A DNA stretch of 64,000 nt from Streptacidiphilus jeojiense (GTDB lineage: Bacteria; Actinomycetota; Actinomycetes; Streptomycetales; Streptomycetaceae), in contig NZ_JOEH01000006.1 in the NCBI RefSeq assembly GCF_000719095.1, forward strand, positions 248,001-312,000. The letters run 5' to 3'. Both the position numbers and the translations under genes were made by a program. Positions 35,716 to 43,868 of this stretch are shown in pieces (positions within the stretch are counted from its first letter, which is position 1; the number at the start of each line of letters is the position of its first letter). The notes beneath the pieces were generated by a model, which had not been told where the DNA came from, made no database searches, and worked only from the letters and a program-made list of their open reading frames with translations.

Positions 35716-36168
35716 CTATGACGGCCGCTCGTCGAAGCGGCGGACGAAAGTGCGCTGCCAGGGGGTTTCCACCGCACCGGTCGCATAGTGGGCGCGGACG
35801 TAGGCGACCGCCCGGTCGGCGGGGACTCCGTCCAGGACGGCGAGGCAGGCGAGTGCGGTGCCGGTACGGCCGCGGCCGCCGCTGCAGGCGAGCTCGACGC
35901 GTTGCGTCGCGGCTCGGGACCAGGCCTCCTGCAGCGCCTCCGCGATTACCGCACGGTCGGCAGGCAGCCGGAAGTCGGGCCAGTGCAGCCACCTGGCCTC
36001 CCAGTCGACCCGGGGTGGCTGACGGCCCAGCAGATAGAGCGCGAACTCCGGCAGCGGACCTGCCGGGAGTGGGCGGCGCAGCGCCCGTCCGCGAACGAGC
36101 CGACCCGAGGGGAGCCGGAGCACCCCCGCGGCGCCGGGGTCCCAGGTGGCCGCTACGGGCCCGCTCAT
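35716..36168 (-). CDS. tyrosine/dual-specificity phosphatase-like protein
   Basis: A 150-residue protein with a PTP-type P-loop ELACSGGRGRTGTALACLAVL: Cys95, five residues, Arg101, then Thr. The His that usually precedes the Cys is Ala94. A general-acid candidate is Asp65 in LHWPDF. The fold would be a compact cysteine phosphatase acting on phosphoproteins, nucleotides or inositol phosphates; the substrate is unknown. The start codon overlaps the stop of the methyltransferase gene (ATGA), so the two are made together. Confidence 0.82.
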   Translation of the reverse strand: MSGPVAATWDPGAAGVLRLPSGRLVRGRALRRPLPAGPLPEFALYLLGRQPPRVDWEARWLHWPDFRLPADRAVIAEALQEAWSRAATQRVELACSGGRGRTGTALACLAVLDGVPADRAVAYVRAHYATGAVETPWQRTFVRRFDERPS

Positions 36169-36986
36169 CCCGGCCCCTTGCCGGAGATCCAGAAGGCCTT
36201 GTAGCTCAGCGCCGGGTGGCGGTGCGGCCTACGCGTCCGTCCCGTCACGCAGGACGGGCCGCCGCTCCACAGGCTGCCGCTCGACGGGCCGCCGCTCGAC
36301 GGGCTGCCGCTCGACGGGCCCCCTGGCAGGATGGACGAGCCGTAGGACGCCACCTCCTGTTCGAGGGTGTCCCGGTCGGTCTCCTCGTTGAAGACGCCGA
36401 CGATCAGACGGCCGCCGGGTACCAGCACCCTGGTCATCAGATGCTTGAGATAGGCGGGCCGCGTAGCCGGCGGGACGTAGTCCAGGCCGGTGCGGACGAT
36501 GTCGAAGCGGCGCGGCGGCTGCCAGCCCATGGCGTTGGCGGACCAGATCCTGTCGGCCCACTGCGGGCAGCGTTGCCGGCCCAGGGAAGCCAGGCGCGGG
36601 GAGATGTCCACGCCGTAGGGGTCGATCACGGTGCCGCGTTCGGCGGCCCAGTCCGTCAGGGTCTCCATCAGATGGCCGTTGGCGCAGCCGATGTCCAGGA
36701 AGCTGCCGCCCTGCTCGGGCAGCGCATAGACGAGCAGGCCCCGGGCCCGCCGCCAGTGGGCGGCGTCACCGCTGTGGCCGGACTGCGCGCGGGGGTTGTC
36801 CGCGGCCAGATAGGCCGGTTCCAGTACCGCGAGGACGGCGGCGTGCCAGCCGGCCTGGTCGAGTTCCCCGGCGGCGAAGGCGGCGTCGATCGCCGCCATG
36901 GTGCGCCAGGAGCGCTCCTTGGCGGCGGCCAGTTCCTCGGCCCCGGTCACTGATCCGGTAGCGGTCTCAGCCTCGGCGTCGCTCAT
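36165..36986 (-). CDS. class I SAM-dependent methyltransferase with repeat-encoded insert
   Basis: A 273-residue methyltransferase. SAM motif I is FLDIGCANGHLMETL (residues 97-110), motif II lies near YGVDISPRLASL, and VLVPGGRLIVGVFNEE follows. Near the end a low-complexity stretch PSSGSPSSGGPSSGS (about 222-245) interrupts the run from EVASYG to RPHRHPALSYKAFWI. It is encoded by four 15-base tandem units at 36256-36315 and looks like a recent expansion in a surface loop. The methyl acceptor is unknown. It is the first gene of a two-gene operon with the PTP-like phosphatase. Confidence 0.82.
   Translation of the reverse strand: MSDAEAETATGSVTGAEELAAAKERSWRTMAAIDAAFAAGELDQAGWHAAVLAVLEPAYLAADNPRAQSGHSGDAAHWRRARGLLVYALPEQGGSFLDIGCANGHLMETLTDWAAERGTVIDPYGVDISPRLASLGRQRCPQWADRIWSANAMGWQPPRRFDIVRTGLDYVPPATRPAYLKHLMTRVLVPGGRLIVGVFNEETDRDTLEQEVASYGSSILPGGPSSGSPSSGGPSSGSLWSGGPSCVTGRTRRPHRHPALSYKAFWISGKGPG
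36256..36315. repeat. 15-bp tandem repeat inside the methyltransferase gene
   Basis: Four units of GGGCYGCCGCTCGAC (starts 36256, 36271, 36286, 36301) differ at one to three bases. They keep the reading frame and encode the Gly-Ser-Pro insert. Confidence 0.85.
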
Positions 36987-37047
36987 GTGCGGTGCACCCC
37001 TCCGGTCGGCGACCTCTCCGGTCGACGGCCCCTCCGATTGGTGACCC

Positions 37048-37059
37048 CGCCGATCGGCG
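37048..37059. promoter_or_regulatory. perfect 12-bp palindrome CGCCGATCGGCG
   Basis: The palindrome lies 62 bases before the methyltransferase start on the minus strand. A near copy, CCCCGATCGGCG, follows 5 bases later. It could be an operator or a product of the repeat-rich context. Confidence 0.3.
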
Positions 37060-37082
37060 AACCCCCCGATCGGCGAGCATGC

Positions 37083-37158
37083 GGTCCCGCGCCGGGATCG
37101 GCCCCGCGCCGGGATCGGTCCCGCGCCGGGATCGGTCCCGCGCCGGGATCGGCCCCGG
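37083..37158. repeat. 17-bp tandem repeat, 4.5 units
   Basis: Units GGTCCCGCGCCGGGATC start at 37083, 37100, 37117 and 37134, with one C/T difference in the second and a partial fifth. The array fills the space between the ArsR gene end and the methyltransferase start and has no spacers. Confidence 0.9.
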
Positions 37159-37169
37159 CAGAGGGGGAT

Positions 37170-37727
37170 TCACTCCCTTGCGGAGCCAAGGTCGGTGCCG
37201 CCCGCGCCCAGGTCTCCCTGCGGGTACAGGGCGACCAGCACCCCGTGCACGGGCTCGTCGGCGCCGGCCTCCTCGGTGGTCTCCACCAGGCGTTCCAACT
37301 CGGCTCTCAGGCGCTTGGCCTGAGCCTCCGTCAATCGGACGTGGCGCAGCAGCAGGAGCGGCTCGCCGGTGGACTCGTCGAGTTCCTCGGCGACCGCGCC
37401 GAACATCGCGGCGGTGGCGGCGGACTGGTGGCCGGCGAAGGTCATCCGGCGGGCGGTGCGCTGGTAGTACTGCTCGGTTCCGCCCCGCACCTGGCGGGTC
37501 TCCACGACGCGGACCATCCCGGCGTCACGCAGCACCCGGAGGTGGTGCGCGACATTGCCCTTCTGGGCGCCGAGTGCGGTGGCGAGCTGGCTCATGGTGG
37601 CGCGGCGGGCGAGGGCGAAGAGCAGGCGCTGCCGCAGCGGGTGCGAGAGGGCTTTGAACTGGACCGCACTGTCGACCTCCAGGAGTTCGTCCGCAGGGGG
37701 CAGGTCGCGTGTCTGCAAGGGCTCCAT
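37170..37727 (-). CDS. ArsR-type winged-helix regulator
   Basis: A 185-residue regulator with an N-terminal winged helix (FKALSHPLRQRLLFALARRATMSQLATALGAQKGNVAHHLRVLRDAGMVR, about residues 26-75). A GGTEQYYQRTARRMTF wing follows, then a C-terminal helical domain likely for ligand sensing or dimerisation. No metal-binding Cys pair is seen, so the signal is not obviously a metal. It is divergent from the S41 protease gene 101 bases away and may control it. The ATG at 37727 has no clear ribosome site, so a leaderless transcript is possible. Confidence 0.85.
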   Translation of the reverse strand: MEPLQTRDLPPADELLEVDSAVQFKALSHPLRQRLLFALARRATMSQLATALGAQKGNVAHHLRVLRDAGMVRVVETRQVRGGTEQYYQRTARRMTFAGHQSAATAAMFGAVAEELDESTGEPLLLLRHVRLTEAQAKRLRAELERLVETTEEAGADEPVHGVLVALYPQGDLGAGGTDLGSARE

Positions 37728-37748
37728 GGCATCCAAGTGTCTATGTCT

Positions 37749-37765
37749 CTTGACGCTTTTTCAAG
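37749..37765. promoter_or_regulatory. inverted repeat over the -35 of the S41 protease gene
   Basis: CTTGA and TCAAG flank a 7-base centre. A TTGACG at 37750-37755 overlaps the left arm and could be the -35 of the rightward gene, though the -10 is poor. The ArsR protein encoded leftward is the natural candidate binder. Confidence 0.35.
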
Positions 37766-37828
37766 TGGCGTGCTCTACTCCTGCTGACGGAAGCACCGAC
37801 ACACTGGTTCCACTCACGGGGAGTCTCC

Positions 37829-38749
37829 ATGGCCGCGCTCGACACCGACCGGATCGTCACCGACACCGCCAAGCTGATAGCCGAGCACTACGTCTTCCCC
37901 GAGGTCGCCGAGCAGCTGTCCGCGCTGCTGCTGGCGAACCTCGGGACGGGCCGCTACGCCGCCGCCGGCACCGCCGAGCAGCTGGCCGTGCTGGTCACCG
38001 AGGACCTCCGGTCCGTCAACGGCGACCAGCACCTGCGGCTGAAGTTCCACGCGGAGCAGGTCCCGGAGGAGCCCGGCGGCGCGGTGCTGGCCGAGGTCAC
38101 CCGGGAGGCCGACGGATCCCTGAACGGCGTGCCGCTGGTGCAGCGGCTGGACGGCGGGGTGGTGCTGCTGGAGCTGGCGCCGATCATCTTCCCGATGACG
38201 CTGAAGGACGGTGCGGTCGGGGAGACCCTGATCGCCGCGCTCAACCTGGTCGCCGGCGCCGAGGCCCTGATCATCGACCTGCGCCGGAACCGCGGCGGCA
38301 GCCCCGACACCGTCGCCTTCATCTGCAGCTACCTGCTGGACGAGTCCACCCACCTCAACACCAACTACTGGCGCGACGGCGACACCTACGCCCAGTCCTG
38401 GACGCTGCCGTACGTCCCCGGCCCGCGCTTCGGCGGCAGCAAGCCGCTGTACGTCCTCACCAGCGGCACCACTTTCTCCGGCGCCGAGGAACTGACCTAC
38501 AACCTGCAGCAGCTCGGCCGGGCCGTGGTCGTCGGCGAGCGCAGCCGGGGCGGTGCCCACCCCCGCGAGGGCTATACCGTCCACCCGCACCTGGAGGCGA
38601 CCATCCCCACCGGACGCTCCGTCAACCCGGTGTCCGGGACCGACTGGGAGGGCGTCGGCGTGCAGCCCGACATCGAGGTCCCGGCGACCGAGGCGCTGCA
38701 CCGGGCCCACCACGAGGCGCGGGCCGCGCTGGCCGCCGCATCCGCCTGA
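37829..38749 (+). CDS. S41 family peptidase-like protein
   Basis: A 306-residue protein of the S41 (tail-specific protease, retinoid-binding-like) family. The N-terminal helical bundle IVTDTAKLIAEHYVFPEVAEQL is followed by LIIDLRRNRGGSPDTVAF and the nucleophile block LTSGTTFSGAEELTYNLQQLGRAVVVGERSRGGAHP, where the Ser of FSGAE is expected to be catalytic. There is no PDZ domain and no signal peptide, so it acts inside the cell or is released otherwise. Such short forms often hydrolyse small peptides. GGGGAG precedes the ATG. Confidence 0.85.
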   Translation: MAALDTDRIVTDTAKLIAEHYVFPEVAEQLSALLLANLGTGRYAAAGTAEQLAVLVTEDLRSVNGDQHLRLKFHAEQVPEEPGGAVLAEVTREADGSLNGVPLVQRLDGGVVLLELAPIIFPMTLKDGAVGETLIAALNLVAGAEALIIDLRRNRGGSPDTVAFICSYLLDESTHLNTNYWRDGDTYAQSWTLPYVPGPRFGGSKPLYVLTSGTTFSGAEELTYNLQQLGRAVVVGERSRGGAHPREGYTVHPHLEATIPTGRSVNPVSGTDWEGVGVQPDIEVPATEALHRAHHEARAALAAASA

Positions 38750-38884
38750 AGCCGGGCGTGTCTGTGAGTCAGGCAAACGGAATCCCTGCTCCGCGTCAAG
38801 AAAACACCATATTTACCTGGTAAGTCCGGATTCGTCGTGTTGCGTGCCGGGGCCCCCGACCGGGGCCCCGGCAGACTCCGAGCC

Positions 38885-41071
38885 ATGGCAACGATCGCGA
38901 CGAGCACGGCTGTCCCAGCCCCCCGGACCGAAGCAGCACCGCAACCCCGCTACGCCCGCCCCGCCCTGATAGTCATCACCGCCGTCGCGACCCTGCTCTA
39001 CGCCTGGGACATCGGACACAGCAGCTACCACCCCTTCTACGCGGACGCGGTGCGCAGCATGGCGGGGAGCTGGAAGGCCTTCGTCTACGGGTCCTTCGAC
39101 CCCGGCAACACCATCACCCTGGACAAGCTCCCCGGCTTCCTGTGGCCGCAGGCCCTCTCCGCCCGCGTCTTCGGCTTCCACGCCTGGGCGCTGACGCTGC
39201 CCCAGGTCATCGAGGGCGTGCTCAGCGTGCTGGTGCTGCACCGGGCGGTGCGGCGCTGGGCCGGCGTCAACGCGGCGCTGTTCGCGGCCGCGTTGTTCAC
39301 GCTGACGCCGGTGGTGGCCGGGCTGTTCCGCACCGCCGTCGAGGAGCCCGCCTTCACCCTGCTCCTGCTGCTCGCCGCCGACGCCACCCAGCGCGCCGCG
39401 CGCGACGCCAGACTGCGGTCGCTGCTGCTGGCCGGGGTCTGGGTCGGGCTGGCGTTCCAGGCCAAGATGCTGGAGGCCTTCGCGGTACTGCCGGCACTGG
39501 CGCTGGTGTACGGGCTGTCCGCCCCGGCGAGGCTGCGGCGCAGGCTGCTCCACCTCGGCCTGGCCGGAGCGGTCACGCTGGCGGTGTCGGCGTCCTGGAT
39601 GCTGCTGGTCACCCTCACCCCGGCGCAGGACCGTCCCTATGTCGACGGCAGCACCGACAACTCGGCCGTGAGCATGGTCGTCGGCTACAACTTCCTCAAC
39701 CGCTTCTCCTCCGTGGGCGTCAACGCCGCCGACACCGGCAGCGTGCAGACCGTGCGCGCCGGAGGAATGGGCGGCGGGGGAGCCGCAGGCGCCCACCACG
39801 GCGCCGCGAACGCCGGCACCGGCACCGGCACCGGCGCCGGCGCCGTCGCCCAGGGCGCCGGACACGGCGGTAGCGGCGGTAGCGGCAGTGGCGGCGGCAG
39901 GGGCGACGGTGGCTGGACCAAGCTGCTGACCGGTCCCATGGCCGCACAGACCGGCTGGTTCTATCCGCTGGCCCTGGCCACCCTGCTGCTCGGCTTCCTC
40001 CAGCGCCGCCGCGCCCCGCGAACCGACACCCTGCGCGCCGGGCTGCTGCTCTGGGGGACCTGGTTCGCGGTGTTCTTCCTGGTCCTCAGCGCCGGGAGCG
40101 TCAACGGCCACACCTACTACCTTGGGGTGGTCGCCGCCCCGCTGGCCGCGCTGGGCGGCGCGGGCCTGGTGCTGCTGTGGCGCGCCTACCGGCGCGGCGG
40201 CGCCGCTGCCTGGGCGCTGCCCGCCACCGTGGCCGTGACGGCCGGATGGGGAGCACGGCTGACCCACGGCTACCCCACCTTCCTGCCGCTGCTCATGCCC
40301 GCGGTGCTGCTGGTCGGCCTGGTCTCGGTGCTGCTGCTGGCCGTGCCGCTGGCACTGCCGGGGCTACCCCGGTTCCGCAGCCTCGGTCGCCTGGCCGCGG
40401 CCGGGTTCGCCGCCGGGCTGGTGGCGATGCTGGTCGCCCCCGCCGCCTGGAGCTCCTCGGTGCTCGACCCGGCGTACGGGCACTCCGGCATGGGCGCGGT
40501 CGGGCCCCCGGCCCGGCGGATGTGGGGCTTCGCGCCCAAGACGGTGGACCCCGCCATGGCGGCCTTCGCCGGGGTGATGCGCGGATCGGGGACACTGACG
40601 ACCGCTCAGCGGAGCCTGCTCGGCTACACCAAGGCCAACCGGGACGGCGCCCGCTACCTGTTCGCCACCAACAACTGGGCGCTGGCCTCCCCCTACATCC
40701 TGGCCTCGGACGCGGCGGTGCTGCCCATCGGCGGATTCACCAACCAGGCGCCGTCGCCGACCCTCGCGTCACTGAAGCAGCAGGTCAGTGCGGGTGAGCT
40801 CGGCTACGTGCTGCTCAGCGACCGGCCGCTGGACTTCGGTGCTGGTGGGGGTGGCGGTGGCGGCGGCGGTGCGGCCGGCGGAGGCGGCAGCTTCGGCGCC
40901 GGCCACGGCACCGGCAGAGGCGCCGGCGGTGCCGGTGACGCGGTCGCCACCACCGTCGCCGCCCAGGCCACCGGCTGGGTCACCAGCAACTGCACCGTCG
41001 TCCCGCCCGCCGCCTACGGCGGGGGCGTGGCCGGCAGCAAGCTCTACCACTGCTCCCCGAAACAGAGCTGA
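38885..41071 (+). CDS. GT39/ArnT-like membrane glycosyltransferase
   Basis: A 728-residue polytopic membrane protein of the GT-C type. The family opening is IGHSSYHPFYADAVRSMAGSWKAFVYGSFDPGNTITLDKLPG, with an acidic active-site region, and about 12 hydrophobic segments follow. It likely transfers a sugar from a polyprenyl-phosphate donor to an acceptor outside the membrane. Two long Gly-rich low-complexity insertions (near residues 295-345 and 655-690) lie in extracytoplasmic parts. Similar Gly-rich loops occur in actinobacterial members. The 3' end is followed by a 16-base tandem repeat and the convergent ligase gene. Confidence 0.85.
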   Translation: MATIATSTAVPAPRTEAAPQPRYARPALIVITAVATLLYAWDIGHSSYHPFYADAVRSMAGSWKAFVYGSFDPGNTITLDKLPGFLWPQALSARVFGFHAWALTLPQVIEGVLSVLVLHRAVRRWAGVNAALFAAALFTLTPVVAGLFRTAVEEPAFTLLLLLAADATQRAARDARLRSLLLAGVWVGLAFQAKMLEAFAVLPALALVYGLSAPARLRRRLLHLGLAGAVTLAVSASWMLLVTLTPAQDRPYVDGSTDNSAVSMVVGYNFLNRFSSVGVNAADTGSVQTVRAGGMGGGGAAGAHHGAANAGTGTGTGAGAVAQGAGHGGSGGSGSGGGRGDGGWTKLLTGPMAAQTGWFYPLALATLLLGFLQRRRAPRTDTLRAGLLLWGTWFAVFFLVLSAGSVNGHTYYLGVVAAPLAALGGAGLVLLWRAYRRGGAAAWALPATVAVTAGWGARLTHGYPTFLPLLMPAVLLVGLVSVLLLAVPLALPGLPRFRSLGRLAAAGFAAGLVAMLVAPAAWSSSVLDPAYGHSGMGAVGPPARRMWGFAPKTVDPAMAAFAGVMRGSGTLTTAQRSLLGYTKANRDGARYLFATNNWALASPYILASDAAVLPIGGFTNQAPSPTLASLKQQVSAGELGYVLLSDRPLDFGAGGGGGGGGGAAGGGGSFGAGHGTGRGAGGAGDAVATTVAAQATGWVTSNCTVVPPAAYGGGVAGSKLYHCSPKQS

Positions 41072-41119
41072 CCCGCCGTCAAGAATGTTGAGCGTCAGGA
41101 GGGCTGTAGGGCTGTCCGT

Positions 41120-41177
41120 CAGGGAGGCAGTCCGTCGGGAAGGCTGTCCGTCAGGAAGGCTGTCCGTCAGGAAGGCT
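41120..41177. repeat. 16-bp tandem repeat between convergent genes
   Basis: Units of CAGGAAGGCTGTCCGT type start at 41120, 41136, 41152 and 41168 (the last partial). Diverged copies may precede them. The stop codon of the ligase gene (41167-41169) lies inside the array. Confidence 0.85.
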
Positions 41178-42819
41178 TGGGGATGCCGAGGAGCCGGATC
41201 GACTCCTCACGCATCTCCACCTTCCTGATCTTCCCGGTCACCGTCATCGGGAAGGCGTCAACCAGGTGCAGATAGCGCGGGATCTTGAAGTGCGCCAGCC
41301 GCCCGGTGCAGAACTCCCGCAGCGCCGCGACGGTCAGTTCGGGCGCGCCGGGGCGCAGCCGCACCCAGGCCATCAGCTCCTCCCCGTACTTCTCATCGGG
41401 GACGCCGACGACCTGGGCGTCGATGATGTCGGGGTGGGTGAGCAGGAACTCCTCGATCTCGCGAGGATAGACGTTCTCGCCGCCCCGGATCACCAGGTCC
41501 TTGATCCGGCCGGTGATGGTGACGTAGCCGTCCTCGTCCATGGCGGCCAGGTCGCCGGTGTGCATCCAGCCCTCGGCGTCGACCGCCTCGGCGGTGCGCT
41601 CCGGCTCGTCCCAGTAACCGAGCATCACCGAGTAGCCCCGGGTGCACAGTTCTCCGTTGCCGCCGCGCGGAACGGTGGCCCCGCTGTCCGGGTCGACGAC
41701 CTTGACCTCCAGATGCGGTCCGACCCGGCCGACGGTGGAGACCCGCTGCTCCAGGGTGTCGTCGATGCGGGTCTGGGTGGAGACCGGCGAGGTCTCGGTC
41801 ATGCCGTAGCAGATCGACACCTCGCTCATGCCCATCCGCTCGACCACCTGCTTCATCACCTCGGTGGGGCAGGGCGAGCCGGCCATGATGCCGGTCCGCA
41901 GGCTGGACAGGTCGTGGCCGCCGAAGCCGGGGTCGTTCAGGACGGCGATGAACATCGTCGGCACGCCGTAGAGCGAGGTGCAGCGCTCGGCGGCGACCGC
42001 GGCCAGGGTGGCGGCGGGCTCGAAGGAGGGGGCCGGGATGACCACGCAGGAGCCGTGGGTGGTGGCTGCGAGGTTCCCCATGACCATGCCGAAACAGTGG
42101 TAGAAGGGCACCGGCACGCAGATCCGGTCCTGTTCGGTGTAGTGGCACAACTCGCCGACGAAGTAACCGTTGTTGAGGATGTTCCGGTGGGAGAGGGTGG
42201 CTCCCTTGGGGAAGCCGGTGGTGCCCGAGGTGTACTGGATGTTGATCGGGTCCTCCGGGTCCAGCTGCGCCCCGATGGCGGCGAGCCGGTCCGGGTCGAT
42301 GTCCGCAGCGGCGCGGCCGACGCGGACCAGGGCGTCCCAGGACTCGGTGCCGATGAGCACGGTGTCGCGCAGGGCCGGGCAGTCGGGGGCTGCCTCGGCG
42401 AGCATCGCCGCGTAGTCGGAGCTCTTGTGCGCCGGCAGGGCGACCACGGTGCGGATTCCGGCCTGGTTCAGGACGTACTCCAGCTCATGGGTCCGGTAGC
42501 CGGGGTTGACGGTGACCAGGATCGCGCCGATCTTCGCGGTGGCGTACTGGAGGAAGACCCACTCGGGGCAGTTGGGGGACCAGATGCCGACGCGGTCGCC
42601 CTTGGCCACCCCCAGGGCGAGCAGCCCGTGGGCCACGGCGTCGACCTCGGCGCCGAAGGCCCGGTAGGTCCATCGGCGTCCGGTGGGGACGTCGACCAGT
42701 GCCTCGCGGTCGCCGTACCGGGCCGTGATCCGGTCCAGGTCGGCGCCGATGGTGGTGGTCAAGAGCGGAGTGTCGGCGGGGCCGGTGGCATGACTGGTGG
42801 CATGGCTGGGGGCAGACAT
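41167..42819 (-). CDS. AMP-forming acyl-CoA ligase (FadD-like)
   Basis: A 550-residue acyl-AMP ligase. It has the P-loop [18 protein letters not shown], the adenine motif [27 protein letters not shown], the hinge [21 protein letters not shown] and the C-terminal catalytic Lys in [14 protein letters not shown]. It converts a fatty or aryl acid to its CoA ester through an acyl-adenylate. Similarity is to the medium-chain/FadD35-like group, and the exact acid is not predictable. It stands alone, following nagB on the same strand after a strong terminator. Confidence 0.92.
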   Translation of the reverse strand: MSAPSHATSHATGPADTPLLTTTIGADLDRITARYGDREALVDVPTGRRWTYRAFGAEVDAVAHGLLALGVAKGDRVGIWSPNCPEWVFLQYATAKIGAILVTVNPGYRTHELEYVLNQAGIRTVVALPAHKSSDYAAMLAEAAPDCPALRDTVLIGTESWDALVRVGRAAADIDPDRLAAIGAQLDPEDPINIQYTSGTTGFPKGATLSHRNILNNGYFVGELCHYTEQDRICVPVPFYHCFGMVMGNLAATTHGSCVVIPAPSFEPAATLAAVAAERCTSLYGVPTMFIAVLNDPGFGGHDLSSLRTGIMAGSPCPTEVMKQVVERMGMSEVSICYGMTETSPVSTQTRIDDTLEQRVSTVGRVGPHLEVKVVDPDSGATVPRGGNGELCTRGYSVMLGYWDEPERTAEAVDAEGWMHTGDLAAMDEDGYVTITGRIKDLVIRGGENVYPREIEEFLLTHPDIIDAQVVGVPDEKYGEELMAWVRLRPGAPELTVAALREFCTGRLAHFKIPRYLHLVDAFPMTVTGKIRKVEMREESIRLLGIPKPS

Positions 42820-42893
42820 GCGGACACGGTATATCCGCTACCACTCCGACGGACAGACGTCGGCGCGGACACGCTGCGGACCGGCTGCGGCAG

Positions 42894-42936
42894 CACGACG
42901 GCCCCGACCCGGGGTGTCCGGGGCGGGGCCGTCGTG
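42894..42936 (-). terminator. 13-bp stem terminator after nagB
   Basis: Arms CACGACGGCCCCG (42894-42906) and CGGGGCCGTCGTG (42924-42936) are perfect complements with a 17-base loop. They lie 26 bases past the nagB stop and upstream of the ligase gene. Confidence 0.8.
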
Positions 42937-42962
42937 GGTGACCGGGGAGCGGTGCGCGCTCG

Positions 42963-43745
42963 TCAGATGGACTGCCAGCTGGGCTTGGCGGCCCAGGTCG
43001 CGCGGAAGTAGTCGGCCAGCTTGAGGCCGGAGGCGGCGGCCTCGTCGACCACCACGGTCGCGTGCGGGTGCAGTTGCAGCGCCGAGGCGGGGACCACGGC
43101 GGAAACCGGGCCCTCGACGGTGAGGGCCACGGCGTCGGCCTTGCCCTCGCCGGTGGCCAGCAGCACCAGGTGGCGGGCCTCCAGGATGGTGCCGATGCCC
43201 TGGGTGATGACGTGGTGCGGGACCTCGTCCAGGTTGTTGAAGAAGCGCGCGTTGTCGACCCTGGTCCGCTCGGTCAGCGTCTTGATCCGGGTGCGGGAGG
43301 CCAGCGAGGAGCAGGGCTCGTTGAAGCCGATGTGGCCGTCGGTGCCGATGCCGAGCAACTGCAGGTCCACGCCGCCGGCCGCGGCCAGTGCCTGGTCGTA
43401 GGCGAGGCAGGCGGCGGCGATGTCCTCGGCGCTGCCGTCCGGACCCATGAAGGAGGACTCGGTCAGGCCCAGCGGCTCGACGACCTCGCGCAGCACCACC
43501 GACCGGTAGGACTCGGGGTGGCCCTTGGGCAGGCCGACGTACTCGTCCAACTGGCAGATCCGGGCCCGGCTGACGTCCAGGTCGGTCTCACGGACCTTGG
43601 TGGCCAGCGCCTCGTAGATCGGCAGCGGCGTGGAGCCGGTGGCCACGCCCAGCAGGGCGTCCGGCTTGCGGATCAGCAGGTCGGCGATCGCCGCCGCGAT
43701 GAGCTCGCCGCCGGCGGCGGCGTCGGGAACGATCACAATTTCCAT
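42963..43745 (-). CDS. nagB: glucosamine-6-phosphate deaminase
   Basis: A 260-residue NagB, close to the E. coli length of 266. The phosphate loop GVATGSTPLPIYEAL, LDEYVG (Asp67), GIGTDGHIGFNEP (Asp136, His138, Glu143) and SSLASRTRIKTLT are all conserved. It converts glucosamine-6-phosphate to fructose-6-phosphate and ammonia, the last step of chitin-derived N-acetylglucosamine use. A DasR-type box at 43798-43809 lies 53 bases before the start, as known for nagB in Streptomyces. The ATG has a modest GGGA ribosome site. Confidence 0.96.
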   Translation of the reverse strand: MEIVIVPDAAAGGELIAAAIADLLIRKPDALLGVATGSTPLPIYEALATKVRETDLDVSRARICQLDEYVGLPKGHPESYRSVVLREVVEPLGLTESSFMGPDGSAEDIAAACLAYDQALAAAGGVDLQLLGIGTDGHIGFNEPCSSLASRTRIKTLTERTRVDNARFFNNLDEVPHHVITQGIGTILEARHLVLLATGEGKADAVALTVEGPVSAVVPASALQLHPHATVVVDEAAASGLKLADYFRATWAAKPSWQSI

Positions 43746-43797
43746 GCTGGTCCCATCACAGTCGAGGCAAAGTCGGGCAAAGCCGAAAAAAGCATTG

Positions 43798-43809
43798 TGG
43801 TATAGACCA
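43798..43809. promoter_or_regulatory. DasR-responsive element (dre) of nagB
   Basis: TGGTATAGACCA (minus strand TGGTCTATACCA) matches the DasR core TGGTCTAGACCA in 11 of 12 bases. It sits in an AT-rich promoter stretch upstream of nagB. DasR releases it when glucosamine-6-phosphate accumulates. Confidence 0.85.
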
Positions 43810-43823
43810 ATTTTAGCAGAAAA

Positions 43824-43842
43824 CGGGGCTCCTCGCGCCCCG
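43824..43842 (-). terminator. hairpin with T tract downstream of the araC-like gene
   Basis: On the minus strand CGGGGC and GCCCCG pair around 7 bases and are followed by TTTTCT. It lies 27 bases past the AraC-family stop and insulates nagB from it. Confidence 0.7.
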
Positions 43843-43868
43843 GGCGGGCCGTCCGGGGGAGCGGCGGA

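Noticed and set aside
37083..37158. CRISPR array
   Set aside because: The 17-base units are directly adjacent without spacers and no cas gene is present, so it is a plain tandem repeat.
38813..38823. TTACC-T-GGTAA palindrome before the GT39 gene
   Set aside because: It is short and isolated, with no regulator or second copy seen. It could be chance in an AT-rich promoter.
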